From the NCBI RefSeq assembly GCF_902501965.1, contig NZ_CABWID010000010.1, forward strand, positions 186,001-250,000: a stretch of 64,000 nucleotides of DNA. Direction: 5' to 3'. Below are positions 53,265 to 60,862 of this stretch, in pieces. The DNA comes from Collinsella sp. AK_207A (GTDB taxonomy: Bacteria > Actinomycetota > Coriobacteriia > Coriobacteriales > Coriobacteriaceae). A program made the position numbers and the translations under genes. The notes under the pieces are model-generated. The model did not search any database and was not told where the DNA came from. It saw only the letters and a list, made by a program, of their open reading frames with translations. Every line of letters starts with the position of its first letter. Within the stretch, counting starts at the first letter, position 1.

Positions 53265-53561
53265 GATTATCACTCCTTCAGGTGACTACCGCTCCCCTCG
53301 CTTCCGGGGATCGCGGTCTTCTTTGTACGCTTGTGGTTATTCCCACGCCCATTGGCTCTAAACAATTTATCTGAGATTTTCTAAGCGTCATATCATCATC
53401 AAATCTAAGTCTATACCGCTTAGGTATTTGATGGACCGTCCGGCTCACGTGGCATCGCCTTACATCTCGCTAAACCTTTATCGCATTTTCTGAGGCGGGT
53501 TCGCACACCCCGTGCAAGGTCGTAGAATGGTGCATAAGCGACCCGAAAGCAGAGGATCTCG
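53265..53561. promoter_or_regulatory. Divergent regulatory region between hsp20 and the tail-anchored gene
   Basis: For hsp20 a possible promoter on the minus strand is TTGTTT-17-GAATAA (about 53336-53364). The leader carries a hairpin CCCC(TCGCTTCC)GGGG (about 53291-53310). Further upstream, around 53400-53430, CAAATCTAAG and CTTAGGTATTTG form an imperfect inverted repeat, and TCTAAGCG at 53390 repeats half of it. This could be a repressor site; it is neither a CIRCE nor an obvious HAIR element. Confidence 0.4.
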
Positions 53562-54101
53562 ATGAGCGAACAGGACAAACCGCACGACACGTATGCGGAG
53601 CACGAGGGCGGTCGCCCCTTGCCCGGGGCCACCCCCTCCCAGCCGTACCACCGTCGCGTACCACATGTCACGCAGTCCCCCATCAACGACGTGGAGCCTG
53701 AGTACGCCACCATCAACCGCTACGCCACGCTCGATCAACAGCGCACCGCCTACGCCGAGCAGCGAGCGGAGCGGGGCAGACGCCATATGGGAACCGCCAC
53801 CTCCGATGCCGACTATCTCCCACTGACGGATTTTCAGAAGCAGCAGGATCGCGCCGCCGCGATCGCCGCGCGCGGCCAAGGCAAGGAGCCGAATTCGAGT
53901 AGCCCGGCCTTGGCATCAGACGAGACCGGCGCCGCTCCTCGGAGCCTGCATGCGAGCCGGTACCTGCAAACGCCCAAATCTGGCCGGTCCATCTTCGTGT
54001 CCCGCCAAGCACGTCAGCAAAAGCGCCATAAGGCTCTGCTCCTTCTCTTCGTGGTGCTTGCGCTGGTGCTCGCCCTGGTGTGGTTCTTCATCCTGCGGTA
54101 A
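53562..54101 (+). CDS. Unknown tail-anchored protein
   Basis: 179 residues. The first about 150 are hydrophilic and look disordered (rich in Gln, Arg, Ala, Pro). A C-terminal membrane helix (about 156-176, LLLLFVVLALVLALVWFFI) ends with LR, giving a tail-anchored form with the N-terminus in the cytoplasm. I do not recognise a family. ATG has SD GAGGATC. It precedes the cysteine desulfurase gene by 66 bases on the same strand. Confidence 0.75.
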   Translation: MSEQDKPHDTYAEHEGGRPLPGATPSQPYHRRVPHVTQSPINDVEPEYATINRYATLDQQRTAYAEQRAERGRRHMGTATSDADYLPLTDFQKQQDRAAAIAARGQGKEPNSSSPALASDETGAAPRSLHASRYLQTPKSGRSIFVSRQARQQKRHKALLLLFVVLALVLALVWFFILR

Positions 54102-54167
54102 CCCGCTCGGCTCACCCGTACCGAAAGCCGCCGGGCACCCCCCCCGCATTCATACAAGGAAGACTTC

Positions 54168-55397
54168 ATGAGCACGCAATCCGATAATCCCTACATCTAC
54201 GCCGATAACGCCGCCACCACCCCGCTCTCACCGGTGGCGCGCGAGGCCATGCTGCCATTTCTCGGCGGCACCTTCGGCAATCCCAGCGGCATCCACCGCG
54301 TGTCGCGCGAAGCTGCCCACGCCCTTGCGGACATCCGTGCGCGCCTGGCCCGGGCGCTCGGCGCACGCGATGCCGGCGAGATCTACCTGACAAGCGGCGG
54401 TTCAGAGTCCGATAACTGGGTGCTCCGCGGTGCGGTTCGGCGCTTCCTCGACCAGCATACCGCCGATGAATCCCACTCCCCGCATCCCTTTGTGGTGACC
54501 AGCGCGATCGAGCACCATGCGATTCTCCACTGCTGCGAGGCTATGGAGCATGAAGGTCTCGCCACCGCCATCTACCTGCCCGTCGACGCGCAGGGCCATG
54601 TGCGCGCCGAGGATCTAGAGCGCGCGCTTGCCGCCCATGAGGGCCAGGTCGCACTCGTCTCCGTCATGCTCGCCAACAACGAGATCGGAACCGTGGAGGA
54701 CATCCGCGAACTGGCGCGTATCGCGCACGAGCACGGCATCCCCTTCCATACCGATGCCGTTCAGGCGGTCGGCCACATCCCCGTAGACGTTCGCGCGCTC
54801 GGCGTGGACGCGCTCTCGCTCTCCGCCCACAAATTCCACGGTCCCCGCGGCGTCGGGCTGCTCTACCTGCGTGAAGGATTCTCAATTCCCCCGCTCATCG
54901 CCGGGGGCGCCCAGGAGCGCGGCGAGCGAGCCGGCACTGAGAACCTCGCCGGTGCCGCCGGCATGACGGCCGCACTCGAGTCCGCGCTGGGCGGCCTCGA
55001 AAACCGCATGACCCGCGTCGCCGCCCAGCGCGATCGCCTCATCCGCGCCGTGATCGACGCGGTTCCCGACGTTAAGCTCACGGGAGACGCCGGACCTGAC
55101 GCCACGCGCCGCTTGCCTTCTATTGCTTCCTTTATCTGCAAGGATGTGGACGGGGAACTGCTCGTGGTGCTCCTCGACCGCGCGGGCGTTGCCGCGGCCA
55201 CGGGCTCCGCGTGCGCCACGGGCTCCACCGACCCCTCGCACGTGATTCTCGCCCTGGGCGAGACGGACCGTCGCTGGAACCACGGCACCCTGCGGCTCTC
55301 GCTCGCAGACGATGCAACGGCCTCAGATATCGACGCTCTCTGCGAGCGCGTTCCCGCCTGCATCCTGCGCGCGCGGGCACTCAGCGGAACCATGTAA
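54168..55397 (+). CDS. Cysteine desulfurase (NifS/IscS type)
   Basis: 409 residues. It opens YADNAATTPLSPVARE; the PLP Lys lies in SAHKFHGPRGVGLLYLR, and the catalytic Cys in ATGSACATGSTDPSHV. The early GSESDNWVL and SVMLANNEIGTVEDI motifs are also standard. It moves sulfur from cysteine for Fe-S clusters or tRNA thiolation. No IscU, IscR or MnmA gene lies alongside, so the pathway served is uncertain. ATG follows AAGGAAG closely. Confidence 0.95.
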   Translation: MSTQSDNPYIYADNAATTPLSPVAREAMLPFLGGTFGNPSGIHRVSREAAHALADIRARLARALGARDAGEIYLTSGGSESDNWVLRGAVRRFLDQHTADESHSPHPFVVTSAIEHHAILHCCEAMEHEGLATAIYLPVDAQGHVRAEDLERALAAHEGQVALVSVMLANNEIGTVEDIRELARIAHEHGIPFHTDAVQAVGHIPVDVRALGVDALSLSAHKFHGPRGVGLLYLREGFSIPPLIAGGAQERGERAGTENLAGAAGMTAALESALGGLENRMTRVAAQRDRLIRAVIDAVPDVKLTGDAGPDATRRLPSIASFICKDVDGELLVVLLDRAGVAAATGSACATGSTDPSHVILALGETDRRWNHGTLRLSLADDATASDIDALCERVPACILRARALSGTM

Positions 55398-55444
55398 CGG
55401 CAAGCGGAAGCCGCGCGGTAGCCGCCACCGACACAAGGCGCGCC

Positions 55445-55576
55445 TTACACGGAGAACAGGGACACGATCCAGACCGAAACGGCAACGAGCGCGAGAACGG
55501 TGAGCACGTACACGATGGCGGCACGGCGGACGTCTTTATCCCCCAGTTTCTCGGTGCTCATACGCATACCCTTCAT
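55445..55576 (-). CDS. 43-residue single-pass membrane protein
   Basis: An ATG at 55574-55576 with a perfect SD (AAAGGAG, 5 bases away) opens 43 codons to TAA at 55445-55447. The product has a charged start (with EKLGDKDVRR) and one membrane helix of about 22 residues, ending SLFSV. It converges with the cysteine desulfurase gene. Small size, the strong SD and a clean helix support a real gene of unknown function. Confidence 0.75.
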   Translation of the reverse strand: MKGMRMSTEKLGDKDVRRAAIVYVLTVLALVAVSVWIVSLFSV

Positions 55577-55613
55577 GACGGCTCCTTTCACGCAGAGCGT
55601 TTTCTAGCTTCAT
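55536..55613 (-). CDS. Possible 25-codon upstream ORF overlapping the small membrane protein
   Basis: ATG at 55611-55613 has the strong SD AAGAGGAGACGAAG upstream and reads 25 codons (Arg/Glu-rich) in another frame to TAA at 55536, ending inside the 43-residue gene. Its ribosomes would cross that gene's SD. It may be a regulatory leader peptide or the result of chance. Confidence 0.35.
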   Translation of the reverse strand: MKLENALRERSRHEGYAYEHRETGG

Positions 55614-55691
55614 CTTCGTCTCCTCTTATTAACGCACGGTAAGGGAGGGGTAAATTGTTACTTGCGTCTTTCGCAGGTGATCGGTCGGCAT

Positions 55692-55753
55692 AGAAAGCGG
55701 GCCCCGTACACCGTCCATGCCGTGCATGGAGCGTGTACAGGGCCCGCTTATCA
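55692..55753 (-). terminator. Terminator of the phosphoglucomutase gene
   Basis: AAGCGGGCCC-x-GTACAC and GTGTAC-x-GGGCCCGCTT pair around a loop that itself contains CCATGC/GCATGG. It lies 30 bases past the stop at 55783. Confidence 0.8.
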
Positions 55754-55782
55754 GCATCCTCTCGCGAGGATACCAGCCGAGA

Positions 55783-57477
55783 TTACGACAGCAGCTTGCG
55801 ACCGTCCTCCTCGATCTTCGCAAGCAGGGCATCGGCCGCGGCCGCGTCCTCGCCCTTGGCAAAGATGTACAGCTTGATCTTGGGCTCGGTGCCGGAGGGA
55901 CGCACGATGGCCTTGTTGCCGCCCTCGAGGTCGAACTCGAGGACGTTCGCCTTGGGCAGGCCGCTCACGCCCTCGTTGTAGTCCACCACAGCCTCGACCT
56001 TGCTGCCCGCGATCTCCTGCGGAGCCTCCTCGCGCAGCGCAGCCATGATGCCGGCCATCTTGGCGTGGCCGTCGGCGCCGGGATAAGCCAGCGCGATCGT
56101 CTTGTTGTGGTAGTAGCCGTACTTCTCGTACAGGTCGTGGATGGCATCGGCCAGGTTCTTGCCCTGCAGCTTGTAGTACTGGGCCATCTGGCAGATGAGC
56201 AGCGACGCGTTCACAGCGTCCTTATCGCGCACGTGGTCGCCCGTAAGATAGCCGTAGCTCTCCTCAAAGCCAAAGATGAAGCGCTCGACATGCCCCTCGT
56301 CGGCGAGGCCGGTGATGATATCGCCGATGTACTTAAAGCCGGTGAGGCAGCGACGCAGCTCAAAGCCGTACTCGGCAGCCAGCGCGTCCACCATGGCGGA
56401 GGATACGATGGTGGTCACGGCAACCTTGTCGGTGAGGTCCTCGCCACGCTCGGCGCGCATCTTGCAGATGTAGTCGAGGAGCATGACACCCATCTCGTTG
56501 CCGGTGATGAGCTGGTAGTCATCGCCCGCCTTGCAGGCCACGCCCACGCGGTCGGCGTCGGGGTCGGTCGCGAGCAGCAGGTCGGGATGCACCTGCTCGC
56601 ACATGTCGATGCCCTTCTGCATGGCCTCGCGAATCTCGGGGTTGGGGTACGGGCAGGTGGGGAAGTCCCCATCGGGGTTGGCCTGTTCGGGCACCACGGT
56701 GATATCGGTCATGCCGGCGCGCTCGAGCACGGTCGTCACCGGGATGAGGCCGGTACCGTTGAGCGGCGTGTACACCAGCTTGAGCGGAGCCTCGGCCACT
56801 TGCTTGTCCGTGAGGTTGGAGACGGACTTGGTAAGCACCGCGTCGTAGTAGGCCACGAGCACGGAGTCGTCGATCCAGTTGATGATGCCGTCCTTGGCGG
56901 CCTGCTCAAAGTCGGTGGTCTTCACGCCGTGGAAGGTGTCAGTCTCGGCGATGGCGGCGGAGATGGCGGCCGCCGCCTCGGAGGTGATCTGGCAACCGTC
57001 GGGACCATAGGCCTTGTAGCCGTTGTAGGCAGCCGGGTTGTGGGAGGCCGTCATGCAGATACCGCCCGAGCAGTGCAGGTAGCGGGTGGCCCAAGAGAGC
57101 GTGGGAACCGGCGAGATCTTGGGGTAGATGTAGGACTTCACGCCGTTGGCAGCCAAAATGGAGGCCGTCACGCGCACGAAGAGGTCGCCCTTGTTGCGGC
57201 TATCGCGCGCGATGGCAACGCTCGGGTTCTCGTAGTTTTTCACCAGGTAGTCCGCAAAGCCCTGCGTGGCGCGACCGACGGTGTAGATGTTCATGCGGTT
57301 GGTGCCCGCGCCCAGCGTGCCGCGCAGGCCGGCGGTGCCGAACTCAAGGTCCTGGAAGAAGGCATCGGTGATGGCGTCCTCGTCACCGGTATCCTTCATG
57401 GCCTTGAGCTCGGCGGCCAGCTGCGGATCCGTGACATTCTCGATCCACGTATCGAGAAGCTTGTTCACATCTTGCAT
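55783..57477 (-). CDS. Phosphoglucomutase/phosphomannomutase family enzyme
   Basis: 564 residues. The four alpha-phosphohexomutase regions are present: GTAGLRG (entry), catalytic CMTASHNPAAYNG with the phosphoserine, metal loop DPDADRVGV, sugar loop GFEESYGYLTG, and phosphate-binding VRPSGTEPKIKLYI. Its length fits the bacterial phospho-sugar mutases of the PgcA/YhxB group, which convert glucose-1-P and glucose-6-P. ATG at 57477 has SD GGAAGGG. Monocistronic. Confidence 0.95.
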   Translation of the reverse strand: MQDVNKLLDTWIENVTDPQLAAELKAMKDTGDEDAITDAFFQDLEFGTAGLRGTLGAGTNRMNIYTVGRATQGFADYLVKNYENPSVAIARDSRNKGDLFVRVTASILAANGVKSYIYPKISPVPTLSWATRYLHCSGGICMTASHNPAAYNGYKAYGPDGCQITSEAAAAISAAIAETDTFHGVKTTDFEQAAKDGIINWIDDSVLVAYYDAVLTKSVSNLTDKQVAEAPLKLVYTPLNGTGLIPVTTVLERAGMTDITVVPEQANPDGDFPTCPYPNPEIREAMQKGIDMCEQVHPDLLLATDPDADRVGVACKAGDDYQLITGNEMGVMLLDYICKMRAERGEDLTDKVAVTTIVSSAMVDALAAEYGFELRRCLTGFKYIGDIITGLADEGHVERFIFGFEESYGYLTGDHVRDKDAVNASLLICQMAQYYKLQGKNLADAIHDLYEKYGYYHNKTIALAYPGADGHAKMAGIMAALREEAPQEIAGSKVEAVVDYNEGVSGLPKANVLEFDLEGGNKAIVRPSGTEPKIKLYIFAKGEDAAAADALLAKIEEDGRKLLS

Positions 57478-57604
57478 GGATGCACCCTTCCGTTGTTCGA
57501 TAGGCAGTCCCATGGCGCATGCGCACCATCCATCTGCATGATATGCCATATATAGCACCCTGCGCACATCAACTGCGCCAAGCGGGAGTTTAACCCGGGC
57601 GTGT

Positions 57605-57633
57605 GAACGATGGAACCAGAGACGTTCTTTCCC
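57605..57633. repeat. GAACG...CGTTC repeat after cbiO
   Basis: Minus strand GAAAGAACGTCTCTGGTTC then CATCGTTC. The unit shares GAACGATGGAA with the hairpin at 881-914 and the GAACGT-TC-GGTTC pattern with 265-295. It lies 18 bases past the cbiO stop. Confidence 0.5.
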
Positions 57634-57650
57634 GCGCGCTCGCAGGCGCG

Positions 57651-58391
57651 CTAGCGGGCGGCCACGTTGCCGACGGCGCTCTCCGGCACGGCATCGGACA
57701 CCAGGCGGTGGTCCTTGCCGATGCGGATTGGCCGCGCGCCCAGCTGCTCTACGAAGTCCCGGTGGTGGGTGGAGACCACCACCGTCTTCCCCGCCTTGGC
57801 GTAGGACACCAGAAAGGCCGTCACCGCGTCGGCGGAGTCCTCATCCAGCCCGTTGGTGGGCTCGTCGAGCACCAGCACGTCCGGGTTCATAGAGACGATG
57901 GCGGCAAGCGTCACACGCTTCTTCTGCCCGCCCGAGAGCCGGTACGGAGCGAGCGGCGCCAGATCGGAGATGTTGAAGAGCGCGAGGGCGTCCGCCACCC
58001 GGCGGTCGACCTCCTCCTCGGGAAGTCCCATCTGCGCGGGCCCGAAGGCCGCTTCTTCTTCCACACTCGGGCAGAAGAGCTGGTCGTCGGCGTTCTGAAA
58101 CACGTAGCCCATGCGCTGGTGCAGGCGCTTAGCGGCCAGCTCGTCCTTGGCAAGCGCCCGGTCCACGCGCTCGCCCTCGAACATGACGGTCCCAGAATCG
58201 GCAAACTCCAGCCCGTTCATGATGCGCATAAGCGTGGTCTTGCCGCACCCGTTGGGCCCCAGCAGTGCCACGATCTCGCCGCGGTTCACCGCAAACGACA
58301 CGTCGTCCACCACGGTAGCATCCCCGTACGCGAAGCTCACGTGCGAGAACTCAATCAGCGGGACCGCGTTCTCAGCTTCCGTCAAACCCAT
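57651..58391 (-). CDS. cbiO: Energy-coupling ATPase CbiO/NikO
   Basis: 246 residues. Walker A LLGPNGCGKTTLMR, Q-loop FQNADDQLF, signature LSGGQKKRV and Walker B VLVLDEPTNGLD are typical of group I ECF-type ATPases. It powers the CbiMN-CbiQ importer. It starts 9 bases after cbiQ with SD AGGGG. Confidence 0.95.
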   Translation of the reverse strand: MGLTEAENAVPLIEFSHVSFAYGDATVVDDVSFAVNRGEIVALLGPNGCGKTTLMRIMNGLEFADSGTVMFEGERVDRALAKDELAAKRLHQRMGYVFQNADDQLFCPSVEEEAAFGPAQMGLPEEEVDRRVADALALFNISDLAPLAPYRLSGGQKKRVTLAAIVSMNPDVLVLDEPTNGLDEDSADAVTAFLVSYAKAGKTVVVSTHHRDFVEQLGARPIRIGKDHRLVSDAVPESAVGNVAAR

Positions 58392-58400
58392 TGCAAACCC

Positions 58401-59258
58401 CTAACCCAGCAGCAGGTAGCACAGCACGAGTAGCGCGATGCCACCAAGATAGATAATACCCGCGGGCGTCATCACGCGCTCGCGCCGGCAGACATACGTT
58501 CCCGTGAACCCGCGGCAGAGCATGGCCTCGTCAAGCGCCTGCCCGCAGGTGTACGCCTTGAGAAACGTGGCGCCCATCACACCCGCCGAGGACGTGGTCT
58601 TATCAAAGCGCCCGCGCGTACGGCCCACGCTTCGCAGCACCAGCGCCTCGTTGAGCCGCGTCGCCGAGCGCCCCAGGATCTCGATGTGCTTGAGCGCAAG
58701 GTCCAGCGTGAAGATGATCTCATCCGGCAGGTGGAAGAGCTTCAGGCCCGCGATCAGCCGGTTCCAGGGAACCGTCCACGACACCCCAAGCACCAGGGTC
58801 ACGTTCAGCAGGATCTTGGCGGCGATGCTCACCATGGCGACGGCGCCGTTCACCCAGATGGCGGGGATGGCCAGGACCAGCGCAACGATCGCCGCACCAA
58901 ACGAAGGAAGCAGCGTGGCCTTGATGCCGGCCGCGGGGCGCAACGCCACCATCACCAGGACCACGCAACCCATGAGCATGAGAAAAACCGGGTTGTGGGC
59001 GATCAGCGTCAGGGCGATGCACACCAGCAGGCCGATCAGCCGCAGCGCCGGGGACACGTGCGAGAGCGCTCGGTCGATAGGTGAGACGGGACCGGTGCCG
59101 TACGCGAGTGCCGCCGCGCCGCCGCCCATCTTCACGTGGGCGACCATGCTCGTCAGATGCAGCAGGTTTCGGGCCATGAAGCCCGTCTTGTCGTGCTCTG
59201 GCCGGTAGTCTTCGCGCTGCGCGAGCCAGGATGGAAGGGTTATATCAGGCTGCGGCAT
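58401..59258 (-). CDS. cbiQ: Energy-coupling transmembrane protein CbiQ/NikQ
   Basis: 285 residues with five or six helices and the two ATPase-contact motifs of ECF T proteins, including LVLRSVGRTRGRF and AMLCRGF. It opens with about 45 hydrophilic residues, then IDRALSHVSPALRLIG, the usual CbiQ start. The first 35 residues, including a stretch around AREDYRP, may not be translated; another start may apply. It lies 93 bases after cbiMN in the same operon. Confidence 0.92.
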   Translation of the reverse strand: MPQPDITLPSWLAQREDYRPEHDKTGFMARNLLHLTSMVAHVKMGGGAAALAYGTGPVSPIDRALSHVSPALRLIGLLVCIALTLIAHNPVFLMLMGCVVLVMVALRPAAGIKATLLPSFGAAIVALVLAIPAIWVNGAVAMVSIAAKILLNVTLVLGVSWTVPWNRLIAGLKLFHLPDEIIFTLDLALKHIEILGRSATRLNEALVLRSVGRTRGRFDKTTSSAGVMGATFLKAYTCGQALDEAMLCRGFTGTYVCRRERVMTPAGIIYLGGIALLVLCYLLLG

Positions 59259-59351
59259 GGCAGAATCGTCGTCCCTGTTTTTCCAAAAGGCGACCCGCCG
59301 CCGCGTGATGCGACAGGCGGGTCAGCGAAACTATACGTACCGAACACGGTC

Positions 59352-60422
59352 TTACGCAGCGTACGTCGTCTTCGAGTTGTCATCCTTCGCGGCCAGAGAC
59401 ACGAGCTTGAAGATGATGGTCAGACTCGCGGCGCCAATCACGCCGGACAGGATGTAGACGGCCGCCTGACCGACAAAGGAGAAGTTGTCGTTCTCGGCCA
59501 GCACCTGCATGTAGTCACCTAGCGGCGCGTTATCGGCGTAGGTGGGCGCGTCGAGGCCGACGGACGGCTTGATGCTCGAGTCGCCGTTCTCCTGCACCGC
59601 GGTCGCGGCGCCCTCGGCATCCCACTCGCCCCAAGCATCACCAGTGGCAAGCAGGCCCAGCGGCGTGGCCACGATGAGCACGAGGGTCAGCACGATGGTG
59701 GGCACGAGCGTCGTCTTCTTGGCCGGGGTGGTAAACACGTCGCCGGCACCCGGTCCAACCACGAGCTCAGACGCCGTGCGCTTGATGAACAGCAGGATGG
59801 CGGCACAGGATACACCCTCCACCACGCCGGCGACCAGCATGTGCGGGATCACCATGGCCGGGATGGAAACGGAGAGCGGGAAGGGGCAGAACAGCGGATT
59901 GCCCGCAGCATCGTGGAAGAGCGCGGGCTGGATGCCGAACTCGATGGACGCGCAGAGCGCCGCGACGCAGATGCCCACCCAGCCGCCGACGGCCGCGGAG
60001 ATGGCGAAGCCGGTCGCGTTCTTCGGCAGGTGGGAGCGCAGGCCGTTGAACACCAACACGCTCAGGAAGGGCAGGACGAACGCCATGTTGAAGCAGTTGG
60101 CGCCGAAGGAGAGGATACCGCCGTCGCCGAACAGCAGAGCCTGGATGGCCAACGCGACCGAGACAGCGATACACGCGGCTTCCGGCCCCAGGAGCAGGGC
60201 GATGAGCGAGCCGCCGACCGCGTGGCCCGTGGTGCCACCGGGCAGCGGCACGTTGAACATCATGAGCAGAAAGGAGAAGGCAGCGCAGATGCCCAGGAAG
60301 GACAGGTGCTTGCGGTCGAGGGTCTTCCGGACGGTGCGGACCGAGTGGACCCAGACCGGCACCATGGCAACGGCCATCACGGCGTCCGTCTGCGGCGAGA
60401 GGTAGTTATCTGGAATGTGCAT
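59352..60422 (-). CDS. cbiM: Fused CbiM-CbiN-like metal-binding membrane protein
   Basis: 356 residues. It starts MHIPD, whose His2 and N-terminal amine are metal ligands in NikM/CbiM; GGTTGHAVGG carries a second conserved His. Residues about 1-220 are CbiM with seven helices. After a hydrophilic linker, one helix near 235-255, an extracytoplasmic PDGLE-like stretch and a last helix (about 325-347) form the CbiN/NikN part. The system imports Co or Ni. No cobalamin riboswitch precedes it, and the window encodes a NiFe hydrogenase, so I lean to nickel. Confidence 0.92.
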   Translation of the reverse strand: MHIPDNYLSPQTDAVMAVAMVPVWVHSVRTVRKTLDRKHLSFLGICAAFSFLLMMFNVPLPGGTTGHAVGGSLIALLLGPEAACIAVSVALAIQALLFGDGGILSFGANCFNMAFVLPFLSVLVFNGLRSHLPKNATGFAISAAVGGWVGICVAALCASIEFGIQPALFHDAAGNPLFCPFPLSVSIPAMVIPHMLVAGVVEGVSCAAILLFIKRTASELVVGPGAGDVFTTPAKKTTLVPTIVLTLVLIVATPLGLLATGDAWGEWDAEGAATAVQENGDSSIKPSVGLDAPTYADNAPLGDYMQVLAENDNFSFVGQAAVYILSGVIGAASLTIIFKLVSLAAKDDNSKTTYAA

Positions 60423-60533
60423 GCGCGTCAGCTCCCAACTGCACGCGCCCCGCTTACCACGCGGGACGATCCGAACAATGCTCGTTGCGTGAGGTGAGGG
60501 CTCGAAGGCGATACAGGTCGCGCAGCTGTGGAG

Positions 60534-60613
60534 ATGTTACTCCGATTGGAATTCGTGCTATTGCCGATTGTCGCGGAAATAGATTCGTAACATATTCCTT
60601 AGCATCGTAACAT
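60534..60613. promoter_or_regulatory. Three GTAACAT sites upstream of the metal importer operon
   Basis: GTAACAT occurs at 60587-60593 and 60607-60613, exactly 20 bp apart (two helix turns), and its reverse complement at 60534-60540. Each lies in a weak palindrome, e.g. GGAG-ATGTTA-CTCC. They sit 110-190 bases before the cbiMN start, where a metal-responsive repressor would act. The same heptamer is in the ech promoter region at 28774. Confidence 0.5.
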
Positions 60614-60702
60614 GATGTGAGAGTTGGACGTGCGAGGTCGGCAGGACTGGCGGGCGGTGCCACCGGTGGATACCGCCGCCATCATGCTACAATGCTGCAC
60701 GC

Positions 60703-60778
60703 GCACCGTTAGCTCAATTGGCAGAGCAGGGGACTTTTAATCCCAAGGTTCAGGGTTCGATTCCCTGACGGTGCACCA
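60703..60778 (+). tRNA. tRNA-Lys (anticodon UUU)
   Basis: GCACCGT pairs with ACGGTGC; AGCTCAATTGGCAGAGC forms the D arm, CTTTTAA the anticodon loop with TTT at 60736-60738, GGGTTCGATTCCC the T arm, and CCA is encoded. The anticodon gives lysine. Confidence 0.97.
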
Positions 60779-60789
60779 TCCGGAAACCG

Positions 60790-60821
60790 AAAGAGGGGCG
60801 CCGCGGCGCCCCTCTTTTTTT
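60790..60821 (+). terminator. Terminator of tRNA-Lys
   Basis: AGAGGGGCGCC-GC-GGCGCCCCTCT followed by seven T. Confidence 0.95.
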
Positions 60822-60862
60822 CGATTATGCTATTGCCGGCGACGGGCCGGCTGCGGTACGCC

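Noticed and set aside
60423-60700. Cobalamin or NiCo riboswitch before cbiMN
   Set aside because: No B12 box, CAGTTACTG-like core or NiCo consensus could be found; only short repeated sites.
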